Of a stretch of DNA of 6,209 nt, positions 1 through 5,304 are shown one piece after another (positions within the stretch are counted from its first letter, which is position 1; every line of letters begins with the position of its first letter). The stretch covers positions 1 through 6,209 of the forward strand of contig JANXXW010000236.1 in the NCBI GenBank assembly GCA_025350425.1, given 5' to 3'. This DNA comes from Rhodospirillales bacterium (GTDB lineage: Bacteria > Pseudomonadota > Alphaproteobacteria > Acetobacterales > Acetobacteraceae). The notes beneath the pieces are model-generated. The model was not told the DNA's origin. It saw only the letters and a program-made list of their open reading frames with translations, and did no database searches. The position numbers were made by a program, and so were the translations under genes.

Positions 1-195
1 GAAGCTCCCGGCCGCCTTGGAGAAGGCGACGAACTCGCTAGTGCAGACGGGGGTGAAATCCGCCGGATGCGAGAACAGCAGCAACCACTTTCCCCGGTAA
101 TCCGAGAGACTACGCTCGCCCATCGTTGTGCGGGCTGTGAAGCCGGGCGCCGCGTCGTGCAGCATTGGCAGCCATGGCCGCTCCGTAACGCTCAT
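1..195 (-). CDS. Peroxiredoxin (AhpC/TSA family), N-terminal part, truncated by window edge
   Basis: Only the first 65 codons lie in the window; the gene continues past base 1. The peptide begins MSVTERPWLPMLHDAAPGFT and contains HPADFTPVCTSEF. The PxxxTxxC active-site motif is complete (P44, T48, C51), with C51 the expected peroxidatic cysteine. The HPADFTPVCTSE wording resembles the Prx6/1-Cys-type group more than typical 2-Cys AhpC, but the resolving-cysteine region is outside the window, so the subclass is open. The family reduces hydrogen peroxide, organic hydroperoxides or peroxynitrite in the cytosol. The ATG at 195-193 overlaps the TGA of the upstream DUF442 gene (ATGA), and a GAGGGGG ribosome-binding site lies at 209-203 with a 7-nt spacer. 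Co-transcription with that gene is likely. A role in protecting against oxidants or polysulfides during sulfide metabolism is an inference from context. Confidence 0.9.
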   Translation of the reverse strand, partial: MSVTERPWLPMLHDAAPGFTARTTMGERSLSDYRGKWLLLFSHPADFTPVCTSEFVAFSKAAGSF

Positions 196-641
196 TTCGG
201 AACCCCCTCGGGATGCGCGGCAAGCCAGGCGACGGCTGGTTTCGGATCGAAACCGATCGCCTCGATTGCGGACCGCACATCCTCCGCCGCGAGCCGCCCC
301 GCCCGGACTTCCGAAAGTGCCCAGAGCGTGACTGACCGCACCCCCGAACGGCAATGGGCATGGACCGGACCGATCGCCCCGCCAAGGGCCTTCGAGAAGG
401 CGTCGATGTCAGCAACGCCAATATCTGGCAGGCGGACCGGGATAGGCCGATAGGCCATGCCGCTCTCCGCTGCCAGCGCGGCTCCTTCGGCCGCAGTCAA
501 CTGACCCGGCTCCTCGCCGTCCGGCCTGTTGTTGATGACAAACTTCACGCCCCGCGCCGCGAGCGACGGGAAATCATCCCGCCCAGGCTGGGGCGACACG
601 GTCAGTCGGTCCGAAACCCTGGTCACCTTCAACACCGCCAA
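192..641 (-). CDS. DUF442 / Blh-type sulfurtransferase (beta-lactamase hydrolase-like phosphatase fold), stand-alone
   Basis: A 149-residue protein matching the DUF442 (TIGR01244-like) family: N-terminal RVSDRLTVSPQP, then FVINNRPDGEEPGQ near 34-47, and the active loop HAHCRSGVRS at 94-103 with nucleophile C97. The loop is C-x4-R, the size of a rhodanese loop, not the C-x5-R of true protein tyrosine phosphatases. In Agrobacterium and Xylella this domain is fused to a persulfide dioxygenase (Blh) and has been linked to sulfane-sulfur transfer; here it stands alone. The start is a TTG at 641-639: the frame is closed by a TGA just upstream (656-654), and a GAGAGAG sequence (655-649) sits 7 nt before the TTG. 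The nearby ATG at 657 is in another frame. The gene is divergent from the SQR gene and overlaps the peroxiredoxin by 4 nt. Family assignment is firm; the exact activity is inferred. Confidence 0.88.
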   Translation of the reverse strand: MAVLKVTRVSDRLTVSPQPGRDDFPSLAARGVKFVINNRPDGEEPGQLTAAEGAALAAESGMAYRPIPVRLPDIGVADIDAFSKALGGAIGPVHAHCRSGVRSVTLWALSEVRAGRLAAEDVRSAIEAIGFDPKPAVAWLAAHPEGVPK

Positions 642-759
642 TCTGAGACTCTCTCATTACATTTATACAATTAAGCTATAATTATAATCTGTTTTATGCA
701 AGTAATATGTTCAGGGCTGCCTGCTGGATGATGCCCGGTCCATTCCGAGGGAGACCGCG
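642..759. promoter_or_regulatory. Divergent AT-rich promoter/operator region between DUF442 and SQR genes
   Basis: This is the only interval between the two outward-facing sulfur transcription units, so both promoters are expected here. Bases 657-712 are strongly AT-rich against a GC-rich background. TATAATTATA at 677-686 is a perfect 10-bp palindrome and supplies a consensus TATAAT on the plus strand (677-682) and on the minus strand (686-681). The matching -35 positions (about 654-659 plus, 709-704 minus) fit TTGACA poorly, which would suit regulated promoters. The likely SQR ribosome-binding site, GAGGGAGA, is at 747-754. BigR/SqrR-type ArsR repressors that respond to persulfide control such genes in related bacteria. 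No such regulator is encoded in the window, and a binding site for one is only a guess. Confidence 0.6.
669..683. repeat. Inverted repeat AATTA-N5-TAATT, candidate operator
   Basis: AATTA (669-673) and TAATT (679-683) are perfect inverted arms with a 5-bp spacer, and they overlap the TATAATTATA palindrome at 677-686. A dimeric winged-helix repressor bound here would cover both putative -10 elements. The symmetry is seen directly. Its regulatory role is inferred from the position, and chance symmetry in AT-rich DNA is possible. Confidence 0.4.
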
Positions 760-2046
760 ATGAACGTCTTGACCGCGATAGACACGCCGGAAACGTTCGT
801 TGTAGCCCCCGGCCGCAGCTTCTCCGTTGTCATCGTCGGCGGCGGTGCGGCCGGGATTACTGTCGCCGCACAATTGCTGAAACGCAGGCGCGACCTACAG
901 ATCGCAGTCATCGAGCCGTCCGAGACACATTCGTATCAACCCGGCTGGACGCTGGTGGGCGCGGGCGTGTTCACCCGAGCCGATACCGAACGGCGCGAGG
1001 CGTCCGTAATGCCCAAGGGCGTCACTTGGCTAAAACAGGCCGCCAAATTGTTCCGTCCCGAGCTGAACCGGGTCGAGCTGGCTGACGGAAGCGTCGTCGG
1101 ATACGATCACCTCGTAGTCTGCCCGGGCCTCCAATTGGATTGGGGGGAGATCGATGGGCTGACCGAGGCACTCGGCAGCAACGGCGTTTGCAGCAACTAC
1201 GCCGTCCAATACGCGAGCTATACCTGGGAGTGCATCAAGGGGTTCCGGGGCGGCACTGCGCTGTTCACGCAACCGCCGGTGCCCATCAAGTGCGCGGGTG
1301 CGCCACAGAAGATCATGTATCTCGCTGCGGACCACTTCCGGAGGAACGGCAGACTGTCCGGCGCCGACATCGAATTCGATCTGACAGGGGACGTGCTGTT
1401 CGGTGTGCCCGCCTTCGTGCCGCCCTTGCAGGAGGCGGTGGACCGCTACGGGATCAAGTTGAACTTCAAGCACACCCTGAAGGCCGTCGACGGCCCGGCA
1501 AAGAAGGCCGTCTTCTCAGCCGCCGGGCCTGACGGTGTCGTGGCAGAGGTCGTGCGTCCGTTCGACATGATCCACGTAACCCCGCCGCAGTCCGCGCCGG
1601 ACTTCATCAAGACGAGTCCGCTGGCCAACGAGGGCGGGTGGATCGCGGTGGACCCAGCAACGCTGCGGCATACCAAATTTGCGAACGTCTTTGGACTTGG
1701 CGACGCGGCGGGCACGACCAACGCGAAGACGGCTGCCGCCGTGCGCCTCCAGGCCCCCGTCGTCGTGGACGGCGTGCTGGCGGCAATCGACGGAAAGGTC
1801 TCCAGCGCGCGCTACGATGGGTATGGTTCCTGCCCGCTGACCACCGCCTACGGGAAGGTCGTGCTCGCCGAGTTTGTCTACGGCGGCAAGGTCACGCCCA
1901 GCTTTCCGCTCGACCCCCGGGTGCCCCGCACGAGCGCGTGGCTGCTGAAGACGAAGCTGCTGCCGTTCATGTACTGGCATCTCATGCTCCGAGGTAACAC
2001 GTTCGACATCAAGCACCGGGAGCGGCCGCTGGCTGTCGCCGGATGA
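760..2046 (+). CDS. sqr: Sulfide:quinone oxidoreductase, type II-like
   Basis: A 428-residue flavoprotein of the pyridine nucleotide-disulfide oxidoreductase fold that oxidises sulfide and passes electrons to membrane quinone, forming persulfide or polysulfide. The Rossmann FAD site is VVIVGGGAAG at 23-32, and a second FAD segment is VFGLGDAAGT at 310-319. PVPIKCAGAPQKIMYL (173-188) with C178 and RYDGYGSCPL (351-360) with C358 match the two redox cysteines of type II SQRs, including human SQOR C201 and C379. SYQPGWTLVGAG at 58-69 is also typical. The C-terminal stretch around 391-411 is basic and aromatic/hydrophobic (WLLKTKLLPFMYWHLML), suited to monotopic membrane attachment. The ATG at 760 has GAGGGAGA at 747-754 with a 5-nt spacer. 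The stop overlaps the start of the dioxygenase gene (ATGA at 2043-2046), implying translational coupling. Length is normal and no lesion is seen. Confidence 0.95.
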   Translation: MNVLTAIDTPETFVVAPGRSFSVVIVGGGAAGITVAAQLLKRRRDLQIAVIEPSETHSYQPGWTLVGAGVFTRADTERREASVMPKGVTWLKQAAKLFRPELNRVELADGSVVGYDHLVVCPGLQLDWGEIDGLTEALGSNGVCSNYAVQYASYTWECIKGFRGGTALFTQPPVPIKCAGAPQKIMYLAADHFRRNGRLSGADIEFDLTGDVLFGVPAFVPPLQEAVDRYGIKLNFKHTLKAVDGPAKKAVFSAAGPDGVVAEVVRPFDMIHVTPPQSAPDFIKTSPLANEGGWIAVDPATLRHTKFANVFGLGDAAGTTNAKTAAAVRLQAPVVVDGVLAAIDGKVSSARYDGYGSCPLTTAYGKVVLAEFVYGGKVTPSFPLDPRVPRTSAWLLKTKLLPFMYWHLMLRGNTFDIKHRERPLAVAG

Positions 2047-2951
2047 GCCAGCTCCAGACCGCGGCCTTGGCGCAGGCTGCACCGGACGTGACCGGCTTCT
2101 ACGACCCGGCCACTTTCAGCATCCAGTATGTGCTGACCGATCCAGAGACCCGGAGATGCGCGGTCATCGACCCGATCCTAGACTTCGACCCAAAATCCGG
2201 CGGGACGAGGACCCTGTCTGCGGACAGGCTGCTCGGGCACATCGAGCGGTTCGGCCTTACGCTGGAGTGGATCCTGGATACACATCCACACGCCGATCAC
2301 TTCTCCGCGGCCGCCTACCTCAAGGAGAGGATGGGTGGAAAGACGGCGATCGGCGCGCGCGTCACCGAGGTCCAGAAGCTCTGGAAGGTTATCTATAACC
2401 TGTCGGACAGCTTCCGCACGGACGGTTCGCAGTGGGACCGGCTGTTTGCGGACGGCGACCGTTTCCAGATTGGTGGAATGGACGTGTCAGTTTTGCTGAG
2501 CGCTGGGCACACGCTGTGCTCGGTAACCTATGTCGCCGGGGATGCAGCCTTCGTCCACGACACGCTCTTCATGCCGGACTCCGGGACCGCGCGTGCCGAC
2601 TTCCCGGGCGGCGACGCCCGCACCCTGTGGCACAGCATCCGGCGTATCCTCGCGCTGCCGGAGCACACACGGCTATTCACCGGACACGACTACCGACCGG
2701 GAGGCAGGCCCGCGATGTGGGAAAGTACCGTCGCTGGGCAAAAATCCGCCAACGCCCACGTCCGAGACTACGACGAGGACGGCTTCGTCAGGATCAGGAC
2801 CGAACGGGACGCCACGTTGCCGATGCCCAAGCTGCTCCTATCGGCCTTGCAGGTGAACATCGCCGCGGGCCACCTGCCCGCTTCGGAAGCCCAAGGCCGC
2901 AGCTACCTCAAAATCCCGCTCGACGCCTTTCCCGGCGTCCGCTGGGAGTAA
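2043..2951 (+). CDS. pdo: Persulfide dioxygenase (ETHE1/Blh-type, metallo-beta-lactamase fold)
   Basis: A 302-residue mononuclear non-heme iron dioxygenase that oxidises the sulfane sulfur of glutathione persulfide or a similar thiol persulfide to sulfite. The MBL signature THPHADH is at 80-86 (H81, H83, D85, H86). Further expected metal-site residues are H156 in SAGHT, D173 in VHDTLF and H215 in FTGHDY. The segments DSGTARADFPGGDARTLW (179-196) and GRPAMWESTV (221-230) are characteristic of the Blh/ETHE1-like group rather than glyoxalase II. In Blh proteins this domain follows a DUF442 domain; here it lacks both DUF442 and rhodanese domains, and the DUF442 partner is encoded divergently nearby. 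The ATG overlaps the SQR stop by 4 nt and no strong ribosome-binding site precedes it, so coupled translation is likely. Substrate choice (glutathione persulfide versus others) cannot be read from the sequence. Confidence 0.92.
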   Translation: MSQLQTAALAQAAPDVTGFYDPATFSIQYVLTDPETRRCAVIDPILDFDPKSGGTRTLSADRLLGHIERFGLTLEWILDTHPHADHFSAAAYLKERMGGKTAIGARVTEVQKLWKVIYNLSDSFRTDGSQWDRLFADGDRFQIGGMDVSVLLSAGHTLCSVTYVAGDAAFVHDTLFMPDSGTARADFPGGDARTLWHSIRRILALPEHTRLFTGHDYRPGGRPAMWESTVAGQKSANAHVRDYDEDGFVRIRTERDATLPMPKLLLSALQVNIAAGHLPASEAQGRSYLKIPLDAFPGVRWE

Positions 2952-3359
2952 TCCGTAGGAGGAGCAACGAGGCGCTTAGCCTGGGTCACCACCCCCGAGA
3001 TCAACGGCACCCACGGCTACCTGGAACGGCACCTACTCCGTCGTACGGTTCAAAGGCGAATGCCTCCCACCGATGTTGGGCCTCACGGGCTTCGACGCGG
3101 TGACCAAGCACTGGGCACCGAGATTTCGTTCGCGGTACCGCGCACTTGAAGTCCCTGTTCGCCGGACGAGCTGAACTCAAGCAGGTGCTGCCAGCATCGC
3201 TGCCGCGCCGCAGGATGCCGCGGGTCTCGTCAGAACAGATTGAACTTGCGATCGGACAGGGTAGCCGCGTTCCGGGGGGTTTGGCGAGACAGGGTTGCTC
3301 GTTTTCGTGGAAAATTGGTCAGCTTACGAACGACGTCTCCGTTGCACGTAGGCGGACAC
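2952..3359. other. 408-bp interval with no convincing gene; possible decayed remnant
   Basis: The interval separates the stop of the dioxygenase gene from the stop of the convergent membrane-protein gene. It starts with AGGAGGAG (2957-2964), a near-perfect ribosome-binding sequence, but no ATG, GTG or TTG follows at a usable distance. An ACG at 2967-2969 opens a 60-codon frame ending at 3149, with no recognisable product. Other short frames, including one from an ATG at 3146, have no recognisable motif. No hairpin with a T-tract was found, so no intrinsic terminator is evident for either flanking gene. An octamer, GACAGGGT, occurs twice at 3255-3262 and 3288-3295. It may be a deleted or eroded gene, but that is inference. 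Confidence 0.45.
2957..2964 (+). promoter_or_regulatory. Orphan ribosome-binding site AGGAGGAG after the PDO gene
   Basis: The octamer lies 6 nt after the stop of the dioxygenase gene and is one of the best matches to the anti-Shine-Dalgarno sequence in the window. No standard start codon lies within the next 15 nt. This suggests that a third cistron once began here and lost its start, or that the match is accidental. Confidence 0.35.
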
Positions 3360-4244
3360 CTATCCACCCATTGGCGCGGCGTAGGCCGGGGCCGCGCGCG
3401 ACGACGGCAGCCAGACCTCCAGCGTGCCTTCCGGTGGCGCCGGGCGGACCGAGCTGACGTCGCGCACCCGCCACGAGCCCCTCAGCCGCGACAGCATGTT
3501 GGCGACCGCGTGGGCGGCCGCGGAATCCCCGGGGTGGAAGAAACGGATTTCACGGGCGTTGGGACCGACGGTCACCGGCCGCGTTTCGAGCTGCCCGACG
3601 TTGGACGTGAGCCGCGTGACGACTGCGTCGAGGCGGGAAGCAGAACCCACATCGTCGTCAGGGACGTAGATCACGACGCTGGCACGCGAGGCAGGGCCGC
3701 CCGGCGCCTCGGCCGTTCCGACTACAGGGGACGCCGGAAGCGCCAAGACTACGGCGGGGGCCAGCTGCGGCGGGCTAACCGGCTGTTTGGCGCTGGGCGT
3801 TTTCTTCAACGGCGGCAACGTGGCGGCGAGGCCAGGCGGCGCATTGGAAAGAGGAGTGGGCGATGGCCCAGGGGCTTGTGCCGCGACGGTCGGCACGACG
3901 GCTTCCACCACCACTGACTTCAGGGGCGGGGGACGGTCGAACCCCGACAGATAGGCTGCCGCGAGCAGCACGCCACCGACCGGGACCAAGACCACCGCCC
4001 CTAGCGCCAGGACGGGAAGCTTGAAGCGGCTGCTGGCCGCACGACCATCCGATTGCGGATATGGCTCACCATCCAAGACCGGGGCGGCAGGCTCGGGTCG
4101 TTCATCGTCGTCGTCCGGGACCCGAAAATCGTCCGCCGGAACCGCAAACCCCATCTCCTCGAACCAGGAGCGCAGGGTCGCATCCTCCGAGGGCTGCAAA
4201 TCGGGCTCGTTCCGCGGCTGGTGCGGAGTCCTCAAGAAATTCAT
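3360..4244 (-). CDS. Hypothetical single-pass membrane protein with LytR_C-like C-terminal domain
   Basis: A 294-residue protein of unassigned function. The N-terminus (1-73) is polar and acidic (PDDDDERPEP at 43-52) and probably cytoplasmic. One membrane helix spans about 76-99. A Pro/Ala/Val-rich, low-complexity linker follows (about 104-187), and then a compact mixed alpha/beta domain (about 188-280). The last part, with REIRFFHPGDSAAAHAVANML (231-251) followed by WRVRD (258-262) and GTLEVWLP (273-280), resembles the C-terminal LytR_C-like domain found at the end of many alphaproteobacterial envelope proteins. This is pattern recognition, not a search result. The domain should lie in the periplasm. 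The ATG at 4244 has GAGAGGG at 4257-4251 with a 6-nt spacer. It lies 97 bp downstream of PPK2 on the same strand and may share its transcript. An envelope or peptidoglycan role is possible but unproven. Confidence 0.75.
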   Translation of the reverse strand: MNFLRTPHQPRNEPDLQPSEDATLRSWFEEMGFAVPADDFRVPDDDDERPEPAAPVLDGEPYPQSDGRAASSRFKLPVLALGAVVLVPVGGVLLAAAYLSGFDRPPPLKSVVVEAVVPTVAAQAPGPSPTPLSNAPPGLAATLPPLKKTPSAKQPVSPPQLAPAVVLALPASPVVGTAEAPGGPASRASVVIYVPDDDVGSASRLDAVVTRLTSNVGQLETRPVTVGPNAREIRFFHPGDSAAAHAVANMLSRLRGSWRVRDVSSVRPAPPEGTLEVWLPSSRAAPAYAAPMGG

Positions 4245-4257
4245 GAGAGGCCCTCTC
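4245..4257. repeat. Inverted repeat GAGAGG-C-CCTCTC over the ribosome-binding site
   Basis: Two 6-bp arms flank one central base immediately upstream of the membrane-protein start codon and contain its ribosome-binding sequence. In RNA the innermost pairs would open to form a loop, leaving a short stem that could partly hide the ribosome-binding site. It may equally be coincidental. Confidence 0.3.
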
Positions 4258-4259
4258 GA

Positions 4260-4275
4260 ATGGCAAACGTGCCAT
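4260..4275. repeat. Inverted repeat ATGGCA-N4-TGCCAT, candidate operator
   Basis: ATGGCAAACGTGCCAT has perfect 6-bp arms around AACG and starts 16 bp before the membrane-protein start codon. The size and symmetry suit a dimeric helix-turn-helix regulator. No clear -35/-10 pair could be assigned beside it, so an internal promoter of the membrane-protein gene is only suggested. Confidence 0.35.
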
Positions 4276-4296
4276 GTTGTCCGAGGATAGTCTGTA

Positions 4297-4332
4297 CAGC
4301 CGGATTTCAGATCCTGCGATCCCCGCCGGCTG
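4297..4332 (-). terminator. Stem-loop CAGCCGG...CCGGCTG downstream of PPK2
   Basis: Seven-base perfect inverted arms at 4297-4303 and 4326-4332 with a 22-nt loop lie 10 bp beyond the PPK2 stop. No T-tract follows on the minus strand, so it is not a standard intrinsic terminator. It could be a weak terminator, an mRNA-end stabilising hairpin or a processing site that separates PPK2 output from the downstream membrane-protein gene. Confidence 0.3.
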
Positions 4333-4341
4333 CGATGGCGG

Positions 4342-5235
4342 TCACTCTTCCATCAGCTCTTTTCGGATCGCGAGCAGTTCGTCCCGGTGCGCGGGGCTGG
4401 TCGACGGGTAGACCATCTTCAGCTTTTCCAACGTGTCGAGCAGGATTTGGGATACGATCAGCCTGGCGTTCTTCTTGTCGTCGGCAGGGACCACATACCA
4501 AGGCGCCACGTCCGTGCTGGTGGCTGCGAGGCATTTCGCATACGCCGCCATGTATTGCGGCCAGTATCTCCGCTCCTTGATATCGTCGGCGCTGAACTTC
4601 CAGTTCTTGTCCGGCTGGTCTATGCGTTCGAGCAGCCGCTTGCGCTGCTCGTCCTTTGAGAGGTGAAGGAAAAACTTGATGATGTGCGTGTCATTCTCGT
4701 GCAGGTGGCGCTCAAGGCTCACGATCGATCGATAGCGGTCCCGCCAAATGCTCGTTTTACCGACCACGACCTCCGGCACGCCTTGGGCGCGCAGGATTTC
4801 GGGATGCACACGAACGATCAGCACGTCCTCATAATACGATCTGTTGAAGATGCCGATGCGGCCACGCTCCGGCAGGTCGCGTGTGGTGCGCCACAAGAAA
4901 TCATGCTGCAACTCGATCTTGCTGGGGTGCTTGAAGCTGAACACCTGGCAGCCCTGCGGATTGATTCCCGACATCACATGCTTGATCGCGCCGTCCTTGC
5001 CGGCGGCGTCCATCGCCTGGAAGATCAGCAGCACGGCATGGCTGTTCGAGGCGTAGAACAACTGCTGCAATTCGCTCAGCCGGTCCACATGGGCTGCCAA
5101 CCGTTTGCGGTAGTCGCTTTTGTAGTTGTAGACGGGCTCGACCTCGGTCGGCCATTCGTCCAGGTCCACCTTGTGGCCCTCCCGCACGCGGAAATCGTCA
5201 GATTTCACGGAGGGCTGCTTACTCGAACCGGCCAT
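4342..5235 (-). CDS. ppk2: Polyphosphate kinase 2 family, class III-like polyphosphate:nucleotide phosphotransferase
   Basis: A 297-residue cytosolic P-loop kinase that transfers phosphate between polyphosphate and nucleotides. The Walker A motif QAMDAAGKDG is at 73-82 (K80). FNRSYYEDVLIVRVHPE at 130-146 carries the Walker B region. GKTSIWRDRYRSI (159-171), KFFLHLSKDEQRKRLLERID (187-206, lid arginines) and WKFSADDIKERRYW (212-225) complete the family pattern. Class I enzymes normally have Asn after SWY at the position occupied here by E136 in SYYED. A Glu there is a mark of class III enzymes, which accept both AMP and ADP; that class call rests on this motif. Length fits a single-domain PPK2. 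The ATG at 5235 has GGAAGGGAG upstream with a 6-nt spacer. It is divergent from the SDR gene and is followed on the same strand by the membrane-protein gene. Confidence 0.94.
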   Translation of the reverse strand: MAGSSKQPSVKSDDFRVREGHKVDLDEWPTEVEPVYNYKSDYRKRLAAHVDRLSELQQLFYASNSHAVLLIFQAMDAAGKDGAIKHVMSGINPQGCQVFSFKHPSKIELQHDFLWRTTRDLPERGRIGIFNRSYYEDVLIVRVHPEILRAQGVPEVVVGKTSIWRDRYRSIVSLERHLHENDTHIIKFFLHLSKDEQRKRLLERIDQPDKNWKFSADDIKERRYWPQYMAAYAKCLAATSTDVAPWYVVPADDKKNARLIVSQILLDTLEKLKMVYPSTSPAHRDELLAIRKELMEE

Positions 5236-5304
5236 CGTTGGCTCCCTTCCATTGACCTGCTTAGGATGTGTCCGAACCGGGTAACGCGCGAGGAGCCATC
5301 CGTG
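5236..5304. promoter_or_regulatory. Short divergent intergenic region between PPK2 and SDR genes
   Basis: Both flanking genes start outward from this 69-bp gap, so it should hold promoters for each. The best plus-strand pair I can find is TTGGCT (5238-5243) and TAGGAT (5262-5267) with an 18-bp spacer, which is only a fair match. No convincing minus-strand pair or operator palindrome was seen. The SDR ribosome-binding site AGGAG is at 5291-5295. Confidence 0.3.

Noticed and set aside
655..657. ATG at 657-655 on the minus strand as the DUF442 start
   Set aside because: It is in a different frame from the DUF442 coding sequence, and the bases after it serve better as the ribosome-binding site for the TTG start at 641.
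661..667. TATAAAT on the minus strand (667-661) as the -10 of the DUF442 gene
   Set aside because: Transcription would begin at about 654, within the ribosome-binding site, so the TATAAT at 686-681 is a better candidate.
2978..3171. Frame reading NGTYSVVRFKGECLPP, briefly reminiscent of the GTYxVVR segment of Dyp-type peroxidases
   Set aside because: The resemblance is only a few residues, the frame has no start codon near its beginning, and no heme-ligand motif follows.
3202..3224. GC-rich inverted repeat CCGCG/CGCGG in the intergenic stretch considered as a terminator
   Set aside because: The arms are only 5 bp, the loop is 11 nt and there is no T-tract on either strand.
3255..3295. Direct repeat GACAGGGT twice, 33 bp apart, considered as an insertion-element end or attachment site
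   Set aside because: Only 8 bp repeats, there are no terminal inverted repeats and no transposase or integrase nearby, so chance is the simplest explanation.
3240..3917. Plus-strand open frame of 225 codons opposite the membrane-protein gene
   Set aside because: The translation is Arg-rich and low in information, as expected for a shadow frame in GC-rich DNA, while the minus-strand frame has a ribosome-binding site, a membrane helix and a recognisable domain pattern.
4663..5304. A 214-codon open frame antisense to PPK2 that runs in frame into the SDR, as if the SDR had a long N-terminal extension
   Set aside because: The extension is the reverse complement of well-conserved PPK2 coding sequence, has no family resemblance, and the SDR alignment and ribosome-binding site both point to a start at 5305. 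Open antisense frames are common in GC-rich genes.
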